Origin: Rubrobacteraceae bacterium
Lineage (GTDB): Bacteria > Actinomycetota > Rubrobacteria > Rubrobacterales > Rubrobacteraceae
DNA length: 9,229 bases
NCBI GenBank assembly: GCA_021156345.1
Contig: JAJNDJ010000019.1
Location: forward strand, 1 to 9,229
Reading direction: 5' to 3'
The position numbers and the translations under genes are program-made. Shown in pieces: positions 1-4,915 of the stretch. Positions within the stretch are counted from its first letter, which is position 1; every line of letters begins with the position of its first letter. Under the pieces are notes generated by a model. That model made no database searches and was not told the origin of the DNA. It worked only from the letters and a program-made list of their open reading frames with translations.

Positions 1-90
1 AGAGTCAAGGGGTTGCGAAGATGATCAAGCGGCGTTGCAAGGTGCCTAAAACCGAATCTGCTGAGCCCAGGTAGTGCGAAGTGGCGCTGT

Positions 91-120
91 AGGACTAGAA
101 GGTTAATTCTCAGAAGTCCT
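91..120. other. Imperfect hairpin around the stop of the 103-354 ORF
   Basis: Outer arms AGGACT (91-96) and AGTCCT (115-120) and inner arms AGAA (97-100) and TTCT (107-110) are complementary, with a CAGA bulge on one side and loop GGTTAA. The TAA stop of the minus-strand ORF lies in the loop. No T-run follows, so a classical intrinsic terminator is not supported. Its core closely matches the hairpin at 672-699. Nothing else is recognisable in bases 1-102. Confidence 0.4.
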
Positions 121-354
121 AATACAGGATTCCCAGGATTCCGCATAATCCCGTCCCCATTTAGCTAGAAACAGCCGATGTCCCGGCCCTTTCGTGCGCC
201 ACTCCAAGTGGTAAATGATACTTTTGTTATCCTTTCGACTGATGCGGACTAGCCCCCGTTTCGCGCATAGTGTGCCCGAGATCGGGAAAAGGTCCTTCTC
301 CCCCCCGAGGACCTGACCCGTCTCTTCTCTAAGGCCGGGCCGCTCCAGCATCAT
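103..354 (-). CDS. Hypothetical small protein, 83 aa
   Basis: Not recognised. The ATG at 354 follows the TGA of the upstream small gene after one base, an arrangement typical of coupled genes; a second ATG comes directly after it. The C-terminal half is rich in basic and aromatic residues (RISRKDNKSIIYHLEWR, then LAKWGRDYAESWE), which looks protein-like rather than like random translation. The N-terminal part is less convincing and the ribosome site is weak (AAGG, about 14 bases upstream). The frame stays open upstream to 441, but that part overlaps the better-looking 356-547 gene. It may be the last gene of the cluster or a chance ORF. Confidence 0.38.
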   Translation of the reverse strand: MMLERPGLREETGQVLGGEKDLFPISGTLCAKRGLVRISRKDNKSIIYHLEWRTKGPGHRLFLAKWGRDYAESWESCIRTSEN

Positions 355-355
355 A

Positions 356-547
356 TCAAGCGCCCGGCCTTGGCATAGTTCCGGTCCAAATGGCGAGCGC
401 CGTGGAGAGCCGCGTAAGAAGGTCGCGGTTGTTCTCGCCATCGGTCATGCCCTGCGAGCGCATGAGGCTCTGAGTCGCCCTGATGCGCTGCCCAGCTTCC
501 TTGAGGTTGTCCATCGCCTCCTCGAGGACGGTGTCTTCTTCGGCCAT
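356..547 (-). CDS. Hypothetical small acidic helical protein, 63 aa
   Basis: Not recognised. The sequence is predicted mostly helical: an acidic start (MAEEDTVLEEAMDNLKEAG), then QRIRATQSLMRSQGMTDGEN and a short hydrophobic end. No membrane segment, signal peptide or Cys motif is seen. The start at 547 has no SD within normal distance; instead TATACT lies exactly six bases upstream, so the mRNA may be leaderless. It ends one base before the 103-354 ORF. Two other frames are open across the same bases but read as Arg-rich shadow translations, which is why this frame was chosen. Confidence 0.55.
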   Translation of the reverse strand: MAEEDTVLEEAMDNLKEAGQRIRATQSLMRSQGMTDGENNRDLLTRLSTALAIWTGTMPRPGA

Positions 548-553
548 GACCGA

Positions 554-559
554 AGTATA
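554..559 (-). promoter_or_regulatory. Possible -10 box (TATACT) for a leaderless transcript
   Basis: On the minus strand TATACT is followed by six bases and then the ATG at 547, the spacing expected if transcription begins on the A of the start codon. Actinobacteria often use such leaderless starts. No good -35 box is present 16-19 bases further upstream. Confidence 0.3.
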
Positions 560-671
560 CGGGTAGGCATCCTCCGATCACCCGATTCTTGCGTCGTCTC
601 CCGCGAGCGGGCCGAGTACGAGCGCAAGCGGAAAGAGAAGCGGACTGGTTAGACCGCAAAGCGAATGGGCA

Positions 672-699
672 GCCGCCGGAGAACTAACCTTCTGGCGGC
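672..699. other. GC-rich hairpin spanning the stop of the DUF2335 gene
   Basis: GCCGCC (672-677) pairs with GGCGGC (694-699) and AGAA (680-683) with TTCT (690-693), leaving a GG bulge and a six-base loop that contains the TAG stop of the DUF2335 gene on the minus strand. It could protect the 3' end of the transcript or act as a weak terminator, but no U-tract follows. The inner core AGAAGGTTAGTTCT differs by one base from 97-110 read on the other strand. Confidence 0.4.
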
Positions 700-1202
700 A
701 AGGCTCGTCTGACTGGGGTTTGCTCTTGCCCTTCGCTCACCTCTTGGCGCGGTGCCCATCTGTTTGACACGAATACCGCCGCAAGCGCGGCAAGACCGAT
801 AAGAGCTAGTGTTAACCCGCTTCCAACGCTGCGACCAACGTAAATCAGAGCGAGGCCACCTTTGATAGCGGTCATAACCACGACAAATCCCGTCATAGCA
901 GTTATGAATCCGAACCATTGGCCTCGGCCAGCAAGCCGGATGTTTGCGGTAGCCTCTTTGCGCTCTATGTCCATCCTATGTTGGGATTGCTGATGCATGT
1001 CTTCCATCATTCGTTGCGCACTGCCCGACACTATCCGCTCGTAATGTTCCATCCACGCTGGGGGCGGTACGGGAGCTGCATAGCCGTAGCTCTCGGCTCG
1101 AACGATTCACCTGATAACCTCGACTTCCTGCTGCTCCTGCGGTAGCGATTCACTGCCAAGTACTTCGCGCTCGTCGTGCTGGTGGCCTGGTCTATCCTCC
1201 AT
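684..1202 (-). pseudogene. DUF2335-family membrane protein gene interrupted by an in-frame TGA
   Basis: The second part reads PPPAWMEHYERI, then SAQRMMEDMHQQSQHRMDIE, then RLAGRGQWFGF and two hydrophobic segments. This is the known DUF2335 (PF10097) layout: a proline turn, a helix with a conserved HR, and a two-segment membrane hairpin. Family function is unknown. Upstream in the same frame, 31 codons run from ATG 1202 to VEVIR, then TGA (1107-1109), then IVRAESYGYAAPVPPP with no frame change. Family members normally have an acidic, Gln-rich N-terminus running into this proline turn, so both parts look like one gene. ATG 1202 overlaps the end of the preceding gene, which supports it as the true start. 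The next ATG (1052) has no SD and would cut into the family domain. A CGA-to-TGA change would explain the stop. It may be a real mutation, an error, or leaky; TGA is a normal stop in neighbouring genes. Confidence 0.75.
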
Positions 1203-1503
1203 TGTGAGCGCTGTTGGGGTCAAACAGGCGAGCTTGCCCAGCCGCTTCAATTTCTTCGGCGTGCTCTTCCTCGAAACGGCGAAGTGCAAGCTCCATGTCT
1301 CGACCTATCGCCTCCCAATCAGCCCTGAGCGCCTCGTAATCGGCACGGCGTGGGTCGCGCCCATAGTACAAAGGATTGAAGCTGCCAGAGATGTTGAACA
1401 CGCTCCAAAAGCCCTTCCAGAATGACCGCTCTCTAAAGAACGGCGGTGAGCCTTCGCCGTGCTTTTCAGGCGTGCGCGACGCCCCAACAATCGTGCGCAC
1501 CAT
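1192..1503 (-). CDS. Hypothetical protein, 103 aa, next to DUF2335
   Basis: Function unknown. The N-terminus is basic (MVRTIVGASRTPEKHGEG), the centre has an aromatic stretch (FWKGFWSVFNISGSFNPLYY), and the C-terminal half is a charged helix (YEALRADWEAIGRDMELALRRFEEEHAEE). I have the impression that similar short proteins occur beside DUF2335 genes, but this cannot be checked here. AGGGAG lies six bases before ATG 1503, whereas the ATG at 1509 touches it, so 1503 is the better start. Its 3' end overlaps the DUF2335 start by 11 bases, implying coupled translation and perhaps a shared role at the membrane. Confidence 0.7.
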   Translation of the reverse strand: MVRTIVGASRTPEKHGEGSPPFFRERSFWKGFWSVFNISGSFNPLYYGRDPRRADYEALRADWEAIGRDMELALRRFEEEHAEEIEAAGQARLFDPNSAHNGG

Positions 1504-1539
1504 CTTCATCTCCCTATCTCGCGCTTCGTTCCACTAGAC

Positions 1540-1545
1540 AGTATA
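1540..1545 (-). promoter_or_regulatory. Possible -10 box for the 1503-684 gene pair
   Basis: TATACT on the minus strand lies 36 bases upstream of ATG 1503, giving a plausible short leader ending in AGGGAG. It sits in the weakly palindromic CAGGTATACTG. No convincing -35 box is visible at normal spacing. The genes below it are separated from the upstream operon by a 313-base gap, so a separate promoter is expected here. Confidence 0.35.
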
Positions 1546-1710
1546 CCTGAACAGTGACCCCGGTACGTCAGACAATCGAGTAACGTAGCTCATCTACATG
1601 GCGCAGCCAACATGCTTATTCAGCGGTGGATTTGCCGGTAAGCTCCTCGTAAGTCAAACGACGTCCTACCACACTCCCAAGCGTCTTAGCGAACCTATCC
1701 TTGCCTTCCC

Positions 1711-1809
1711 CTCTCGCTCGTGTGTTACAAGCGGGAGGTGGTGGGAGCAGAAAAGGGAGGCTGTGGCAGAAACTCCCTGCGGACCTCTCGGCTTCCGCAC
1801 TCCCACCAC
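1711..1809. ncRNA. Candidate structured RNA with four stems
   Basis: This lies in the 1504-1816 gap, where no well-supported gene was found. Stem 1 pairs CTCTCGCT (1711-1718) with AGCGGGAG (1730-1737). Immediately next, GTGGTGGGAG (1738-1747) pairs perfectly with CTCCCACCAC (1800-1809) and encloses two hairpins: AGGGAG (1754-1759) with CTCCCT (1773-1778), and GCGGA (1779-1783) with TCCGC (1794-1798). The result is a multibranch fold with almost no unpaired linker. Stem 1 is fully paired only on the plus strand, where a T-G pair becomes a U-G wobble; on the minus strand it has an A-C mismatch. It matches no RNA class I can name and lacks tRNA arms. It could be a free RNA, a 3'UTR structure of the operon ending at 1817, or a mobile palindromic repeat. 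Confidence 0.4.
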
Positions 1810-1816
1810 GAGGGGA

Positions 1817-2077
1817 TTAACTTGCCTTCCTTGCTTTTGGTGCGCTGCTCGTTTGCTGCTTTGCCAGAGCATTCTCGGCAAGCGCCAGCAGGACAAGTCG
1901 CTCGTAGAGCATTACGTCCTGCGGAAAGCGGGCAATCGGGCCGTCGCCGCTGGGCCGGGATACGTGGTCGATGCGCTCCAGGGTTTCTTCAGAGACGCCC
2001 TCGAGCTCGCCTAACACTTCCCTTAGGCGGGTGCTGGAGCCGTCCAGCCAGGAGCCGAATAGGTGTCTACTCACCAT
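1817..2077 (-). CDS. Hypothetical protein, 86 aa
   Basis: Not recognised. AAGGAGGT stands seven bases before ATG 2077, a near-ideal ribosome site. The protein starts MVSRHLFGSWLDGSSTRLRE, continues through an acidic helix (LGELEGVSEETLERIDHV) and a Leu/Ala-rich helix (MLYERLVLLALAENALAKQ), and ends in a basic tail. No membrane segment or metal site is evident. It is the last gene of the closely spaced run that starts at 3786, 22 bases after the preceding gene. The same frame stays open for 66 codons after its TAA. Confidence 0.75.
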   Translation of the reverse strand: MVSRHLFGSWLDGSSTRLREVLGELEGVSEETLERIDHVSRPSGDGPIARFPQDVMLYERLVLLALAENALAKQQTSSAPKARKAS

Positions 2078-2099
2078 TTACGTTACCTCCTTACGCTTC

Positions 2100-2360
2100 C
2101 TATATGCGGCTTACGCCACTCGCTTGCATCGTCTCACGGGCCCTGCGGTCGGCATCCATCACGCGCAGGCGGCGCCCTTCATCCCTGAGCTTGGGCCATA
2201 CCTTCTTGAAGTCCTCCTCTGAGCCGCCATCACGAATCCACGCTTTGCGGGCGGTTTCCTTCTCCATCCTCGCGGTGCGGGCTTCCTTTTCTTTCTCGGC
2301 CTTCTCGTCCTGCTCTTTGCGATACGCTTCATGCATCTCTTTGGTGTATGTCCCGCTCAT
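2100..2360 (-). CDS. Hypothetical charged coiled-coil protein, 86 aa
   Basis: ATG 2360 overlaps the TGA of the preceding gene (ATGA) and has AAAGGA at good spacing; the frame is open further upstream but that would read back through the neighbour. The protein is dominated by Lys/Glu helix (MHEAYRKEQDEKAEKEKEAR), followed by AWIRDGGSEEDFKKVWPKLR and a basic end. The W-x8-F-x3-WPxLR pattern resembles, from memory, small proteins on actinobacterial plasmids and prophages, with no assigned function. No membrane segment or Cys motif is present. Confidence 0.75.
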   Translation of the reverse strand: MSGTYTKEMHEAYRKEQDEKAEKEKEARTARMEKETARKAWIRDGGSEEDFKKVWPKLRDEGRRLRVMDADRRARETMQASGVSRI

Positions 2361-2656
2361 TGCGGTATTCCTTTCTGTAGCCTCTCGATGGTGTCTCGCT
2401 CCCAAATGTCTAGGACATGCTGCGCCTCCTCTCCTCGCCATCCCAAGCTCGCCCTTAGAAGGGGGAGCGTCTCTTGTAGAAACTCCTCATCGTCCCGCCG
2501 GTCTTCTTCGGTGTATGGCAGCGGGGGGAGACCGGCCTCCTCCCTCTCGAAGTTCGCCAAAGCCCGAAAGTAGGCATCCAGGTAGGGTGGGCTCCTCCAA
2601 CCTTTGCTAGCGGAGGCGCTCTCCTCCAGGCGCTTCAAGCGGCCATTAAGACCCAC
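2357..2656 (-). CDS. Hypothetical protein, 99 aa, with basic N-terminal helix
   Basis: GTG start at 2656 with GAGGA eight bases upstream; it overlaps the end of the preceding gene by 11 bases. The first residues, MGLNGRLKRLEESA, match the N-termini of two nearby genes (2646-2870 and 3251-3490): hydrophobic and Arg residues alternate as in a short amphipathic helix. The rest is acidic, with aromatic residues (WRSPPYLDAYFRALANFERE, then LDIWERDTIERLQKG). Function unknown. The shared N-terminus suggests these small proteins bind a common partner or each other, which is inference. Confidence 0.75.
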   Translation of the reverse strand: MGLNGRLKRLEESASASKGWRSPPYLDAYFRALANFEREEAGLPPLPYTEEDRRDDEEFLQETLPLLRASLGWRGEEAQHVLDIWERDTIERLQKGIPQ

Positions 2657-2870
2657 GTCTTAGATCCTCGGCTTCCCATCGCTTCATCTCCTCCAGAAGT
2701 TCGTTCGGCGGGGGCTGCTCTCCTCTTGCCCGAGCTTCTGCGAGCAGTGATTCTTCTGCAGCCTCAAGTTCCTCGTTCGAGAGGCGCTCGAGCGCTTCCC
2801 TTATGCGTTGGCGTTCTCCGCTCATTCTCGCGGCCTCTAGGCTCTCCACCCTCCTCTCTAAGCTCCCCAT
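2646..2870 (-). CDS. Hypothetical helical protein, 74 aa
   Basis: AAGGAGGT five bases before ATG 2870 is one of the best ribosome sites in the window. The protein is almost entirely predicted helix: MGSLERRVESLEAARMSGER, then REALERLSNEELEAAEESLL, then ELLEEMKRWEAEDLRRG. Heptad-like spacing of Leu suggests a coiled coil. The N-terminus is similar to those of 2357-2656 and 3251-3490. It overlaps the preceding gene by 13 bases and the following one by 11, so translation of the three is probably coupled. Confidence 0.77.
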   Translation of the reverse strand: MGSLERRVESLEAARMSGERQRIREALERLSNEELEAAEESLLAEARARGEQPPPNELLEEMKRWEAEDLRRGS

Positions 2871-3244
2871 CTGCTACCTCCTTTTGCGGTCTCAGCGGAT
2901 TGCTCCAGGGTAGCGATGCGTTCTAGAATCTCCTCTTGCTCGCGGGCCTTCATGGCGGCGCCCACGGCCCGTATGTCGGTGTTTATGGACTGGACGGCCA
3001 CGGCCGCAACGTTTGGCAACAGTTCACCCTCAAGCAGCCTGCGGCGGATGTCTGCGTTCTCGACTCTTAGGGCGCCGAGCTCCGCGATGGGGCGGCCCCG
3101 GCCCCCGCGCTTGCCGCCTCGTGCACCGTGGCGGCGTCGTTCGTCGGCGTGGGCGGGGTTGTGGTTCCAACACCACTCCGAGCCCTCGATAGCCCTACCC
3201 TTACACCTCTCGCCGCTAGCCTTGATAGCCGTGCATCTGCTCAA
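2858..3244 (-). CDS. Small Cys/His-knuckle protein, 128 aa, function unknown
   Basis: TTG start at 3244 with AGGGGGTGA about seven bases upstream, partly made from the preceding gene's stop. The N-terminus carries C4, C14, C25 and H28 (CTAIKASGERC, then EWCWNH), which fits a small zinc knuckle. A Gly/Arg-rich basic stretch near residues 41-52 (ARGGKRGGRGRP) may contact nucleic acid. The remainder is helical with many Arg and Glu. Similar short proteins, C-x-A-I-x-A-x-G-x-R-C at the start and a GGRGRP segment, are common hypotheticals in soil actinobacteria as far as I recall. A nucleic-acid-binding role is inference. Confidence 0.78.
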   Translation of the reverse strand: MSRCTAIKASGERCKGRAIEGSEWCWNHNPAHADERRRHGARGGKRGGRGRPIAELGALRVENADIRRRLLEGELLPNVAAVAVQSINTDIRAVGAAMKAREQEEILERIATLEQSAETAKGGSRWGA

Positions 3245-3250
3245 TAGGGG

Positions 3251-3490
3251 TCACCCCCTCATCTTTGCAAACCGTCTCTCTGCGGCGGCGTTCATGGCCT
3301 CCACTTGGGCCGCCTCTTCCGGTCCAAGCTCGCCCCGCCGTCCGGCGGCGACCAGGCGCAGGTGCCGCATCATGTATCGCCTGGCATCGATTTTGCGCTC
3401 GTCTGCTGCGTCAGAATTCTGACTAGGCGAATCATGCTGGTTCTTGAGCTGTGCGGCCTCTATGCGCTCTATGCGGCGTTTTAGGCTCAT
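3251..3490 (-). CDS. Hypothetical protein, 79 aa, with basic N-terminal helix
   Basis: ATG 3490 overlaps the upstream TGA (ATGA), with GAGG eight bases before it. The N-terminus MSLKRRIERIEAAQ is the third copy of the short amphipathic motif seen in 2357-2656 and 2646-2870. The middle is polar (Gln, Ser, Asp) and the C-terminal half is a charged helix containing RHLRLVAAGRRGELGPEEAA. No catalytic motif is visible. The stop lies six bases before the TTG of the knuckle protein. Confidence 0.75.
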   Translation of the reverse strand: MSLKRRIERIEAAQLKNQHDSPSQNSDAADERKIDARRYMMRHLRLVAAGRRGELGPEEAAQVEAMNAAAERRFAKMRG

Positions 3491-3786
3491 GGCGCCAGCC
3501 TCGCCGCCTGCTCCTCGTGATGGCTTGCCAGCACCTCCAGGGTCCGGCGGAGCCTTTCAGCCTGCGCCGTGTGGTGGAGATGCCATTCGAGGCGTGCCAT
3601 CTGCCGGCGCTTCTCGTCGTAAGCCTTGACGCTCTCCCGCCACAACTCGCTTTCCTCGTCGCTGTCTTTCTGTCGAGAGCGCCTCTCTATGAGCCGGTCC
3701 AACTCGGCTTCCACGGCCTCACCGGGCGCCGTTGGGCTTCTGAGATTCCAGTTCAGGGCCACCCCGATTGGCTTGTCGTCTATCAA
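3487..3786 (-). CDS. Hypothetical protein, about 99 aa, first gene of the small-protein run
   Basis: GGAGG is five bases before TTG 3786 and only two before GTG 3789, so TTG 3786 is preferred; a GTG start adds one residue. The protein reads IGVALNWNLRSPTAPGEAVE, then a charged helix with ELWRESVKAYDEKRRQMARL, then EWHLHHTAQAERLRRTLEVL and a His/Glu-rich end. I recall hypothetical proteins of similar pattern (WxLR-PxAPGE, then AERxRRTLExL) in actinobacterial mobile regions; no function is known to me. The following genes overlap it or lie very close, so they are probably one transcript. Confidence 0.77.
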   Translation of the reverse strand: MIDDKPIGVALNWNLRSPTAPGEAVEAELDRLIERRSRQKDSDEESELWRESVKAYDEKRRQMARLEWHLHHTAQAERLRRTLEVLASHHEEQAARLAP

Positions 3787-3909
3787 CACAGCCTCCTACC
3801 GCAAACTAATGTTTGTGTCTGCATTATGCTCCGTTTCAGCTGAGGATTCACCATCTCCACTGTGTCCATTGTGGCTCGTGAGGACGGGGGTAAATAGAGA
3901 TTCCGCTCT

Positions 3910-4104
3910 TCACAGCAACTTCCCCAAGCAGTACGCGGCGACCAGTGCAGAGACAAAGAACAATGCTGCCCAGAACCACGCAGGCCCCCTCTCCTCAAAC
4001 TTGATGCAGAGGGTCGCCACTAAGGCACTAAACAGGGCCACGACGCTCGCCCCCACAAGCAACGCGAAATAGTCCTGCGGCCGCGCAGTAATGCCGCCCT
4101 CCAT
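3910..4104 (-). CDS. Small membrane protein, 64 aa, two TM segments
   Basis: Two hydrophobic segments (YFALLVGASVVALFSALVA and WFWAALFFVSALVAAYCL) are joined by a short charged loop (KFEERGP), giving a membrane hairpin with few exposed residues. ATG 4104 has GAGG eight bases upstream; GTG 4107 is the alternative. The end, AAYCLGKLL, resembles the last residues of the 4115-4489 protein (SAYCFWRVL), and the two proteins align over the hairpin. Function unknown; holin-like or superinfection roles are possible for such proteins but nothing here proves them. Confidence 0.72.
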   Translation of the reverse strand: MEGGITARPQDYFALLVGASVVALFSALVATLCIKFEERGPAWFWAALFFVSALVAAYCLGKLL

Positions 4105-4114
4105 CACGCCGCCC

Positions 4115-4489
4115 TCACAACACCCTCCAAAAGCAATAAGCCGAAACCACTGAACAGGCTACGAACGACACTGCCCAGCCGCGGGCCGCCTTCGCTGCAC
4201 CCACACGCGCGCAGGCCGCCATGAGGACCGCGCTTATGAATGCCCATAGGCTCGTCACCAGCAGCACCGACGAGTAAGAGACGGGCTCAGGGCTCACAAA
4301 AGCCTCTAATAGTAGCCTCCTGAGGGACGCGGCCGTCGCTATACAGACCACCCCAAAGGCAAGCGCCAAAAACCAGGCGAGTGGAGACACCTCGCCGGGC
4401 ACAGTCAGGGCCAAAAACCACGCGCCGGCTAGCACGCAAAAGATCGCGCCTACCCACCACAATAGCTGCCACGCCGACGATGCGCTCAT
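4115..4489 (-). CDS. Small membrane protein, 124 aa, four TM segments
   Basis: Four hydrophobic segments lie near residues 8-29, 35-55, 71-93 and 104-122, with short loops; the Arg pair after segment 2 favours a cytoplasmic loop. ATG 4489 overlaps the stop of the upstream 43-aa gene (ATGA), with GGGAGG about ten bases upstream. Its second half resembles the whole of the next protein (3910-4104), which suggests that one arose by duplication of the other. No transporter or enzyme motif is seen. Confidence 0.75.
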   Translation of the reverse strand: MSASSAWQLLWWVGAIFCVLAGAWFLALTVPGEVSPLAWFLALAFGVVCIATAASLRRLLLEAFVSPEPVSYSSVLLVTSLWAFISAVLMAACARVGAAKAARGWAVSFVACSVVSAYCFWRVL

Positions 4490-4617
4490 GCCTTCTCAGC
4501 CTCCCGCCGGCGGGCTTTGGTGTTAGGACCGGCCCCGCCCTCGGTGCGATAGAGACAGCGCACGACCAGCCCGCCGTTGCGGAAGTCTAGTACGAGGCAC
4601 TGCAGTTGAGAGCTCAT
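4486..4617 (-). CDS. Short protein, 43 aa, coupled on both sides
   Basis: The ATG at 4617 overlaps the stop of the preceding gene and the TGA at 4486 overlaps the next ATG, both as ATGA. GAGG lies about five bases before the start. The protein begins MSSQLQCLVLDFRNGGLVVR, looks like a beta hairpin with two Cys, and ends in a basic Arg/Lys/Glu tail. It is unrecognised, but the double coupling and the ribosome site make a real gene likely. Confidence 0.65.
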   Translation of the reverse strand: MSSQLQCLVLDFRNGGLVVRCLYRTEGGAGPNTKARRREAEKA

Positions 4618-4793
4618 AGCGCCCTCAGAATGAACACGGCTGCCACCAGGCTGAAGATGAAGAATGCGACCCCCGCGGCGTGGTACAGACCGCGATGGCC
4701 ATCATGCACTGCAGCGACGAAGAGGTAGCCCTTGCCTATTGCACCAACGAGGGCTGTGGATATGACGATGAGGTCCTGTGCGGAGAGGTTCAC
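4614..4793 (-). CDS. Small membrane protein, 59 aa, two TM segments
   Basis: Hydrophobic segments LIVISTALVGAIGKGYLFVA and GVAFFIFSLVAAVFIL are joined by a polar loop (VHDGHRGLYHA). GAGGT is six bases before GTG 4793, and that GTG overlaps the TGA of the tiny upstream ORF (GTGA), so 4793 is chosen over GTG 4799, which touches the SD. The C-terminus SLVAAVFILRAL is of the same type as those of the two following membrane proteins. Function unknown. Confidence 0.68.
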   Translation of the reverse strand: MNLSAQDLIVISTALVGAIGKGYLFVAAVHDGHRGLYHAAGVAFFIFSLVAAVFILRAL

Positions 4794-4840
4794 GAACACA
4801 CCTCACACTCGCAGTCGATTGGAAGATCTTTCACGGGCAC
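4790..4840 (-). CDS. Possible Cys-rich mini-ORF, 16 aa, perhaps the end of a broken zinc-knuckle gene
   Basis: From GTG 4840 the frame reads MPVKDLPIDCECEVCS and its TGA overlaps the next gene's GTG. The CxCxxC cluster and the coupling suggest that it is read. The frame is open back to 4882 with a further Cys (VQCGVAV) but has no start there. A neighbouring frame has ATG 4902 and MVEQAHYV before TAG at 4843. Joining the two frames in the GTGT run near 4858 would give one small Cys protein, so this may be a frameshifted gene of about 35-40 aa. Confidence 0.35.
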   Translation of the reverse strand: MPVKDLPIDCECEVCS

Positions 4841-4915
4841 TGCTACCCCGCACTGTACACGTAGTGTGCTTGCTCGACCATCTTACCGCGACTAGTGCCC
4901 ATCACGCCGGATCGT

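Noticed and set aside
351..659. Alternative minus frames over the 356-547 gene (also 445-627)
   Set aside because: Arg/His/Ser-rich translations typical of out-of-frame reading of GC-rich coding DNA.
1738..1809. tRNA gene in the structured region
   Set aside because: The length fits, but there is no T-arm GTTCRA, no anticodon arm layout and a 10-bp rather than 7-bp closing stem.
1720..2610. Long plus-strand ORF of 296 codons
   Set aside because: It runs antisense to three well-supported minus-strand genes with good ribosome sites, and its product is Ser/Arg/Pro-rich as expected of a shadow frame.
3783..3869. 28-codon ORF upstream of the small-protein run
   Set aside because: It ends overlapping the next start, but it has no ribosome site and no recognisable sequence character; kept out as too weak.
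4503..4514. Palindrome CCCGCCGGCGGG near the start of the 124-aa membrane gene
   Set aside because: Perfect, but it has no loop, consists only of G and C, and such strings arise easily in GC-rich DNA; it overlaps the ribosome site, so it is noted without a claim.
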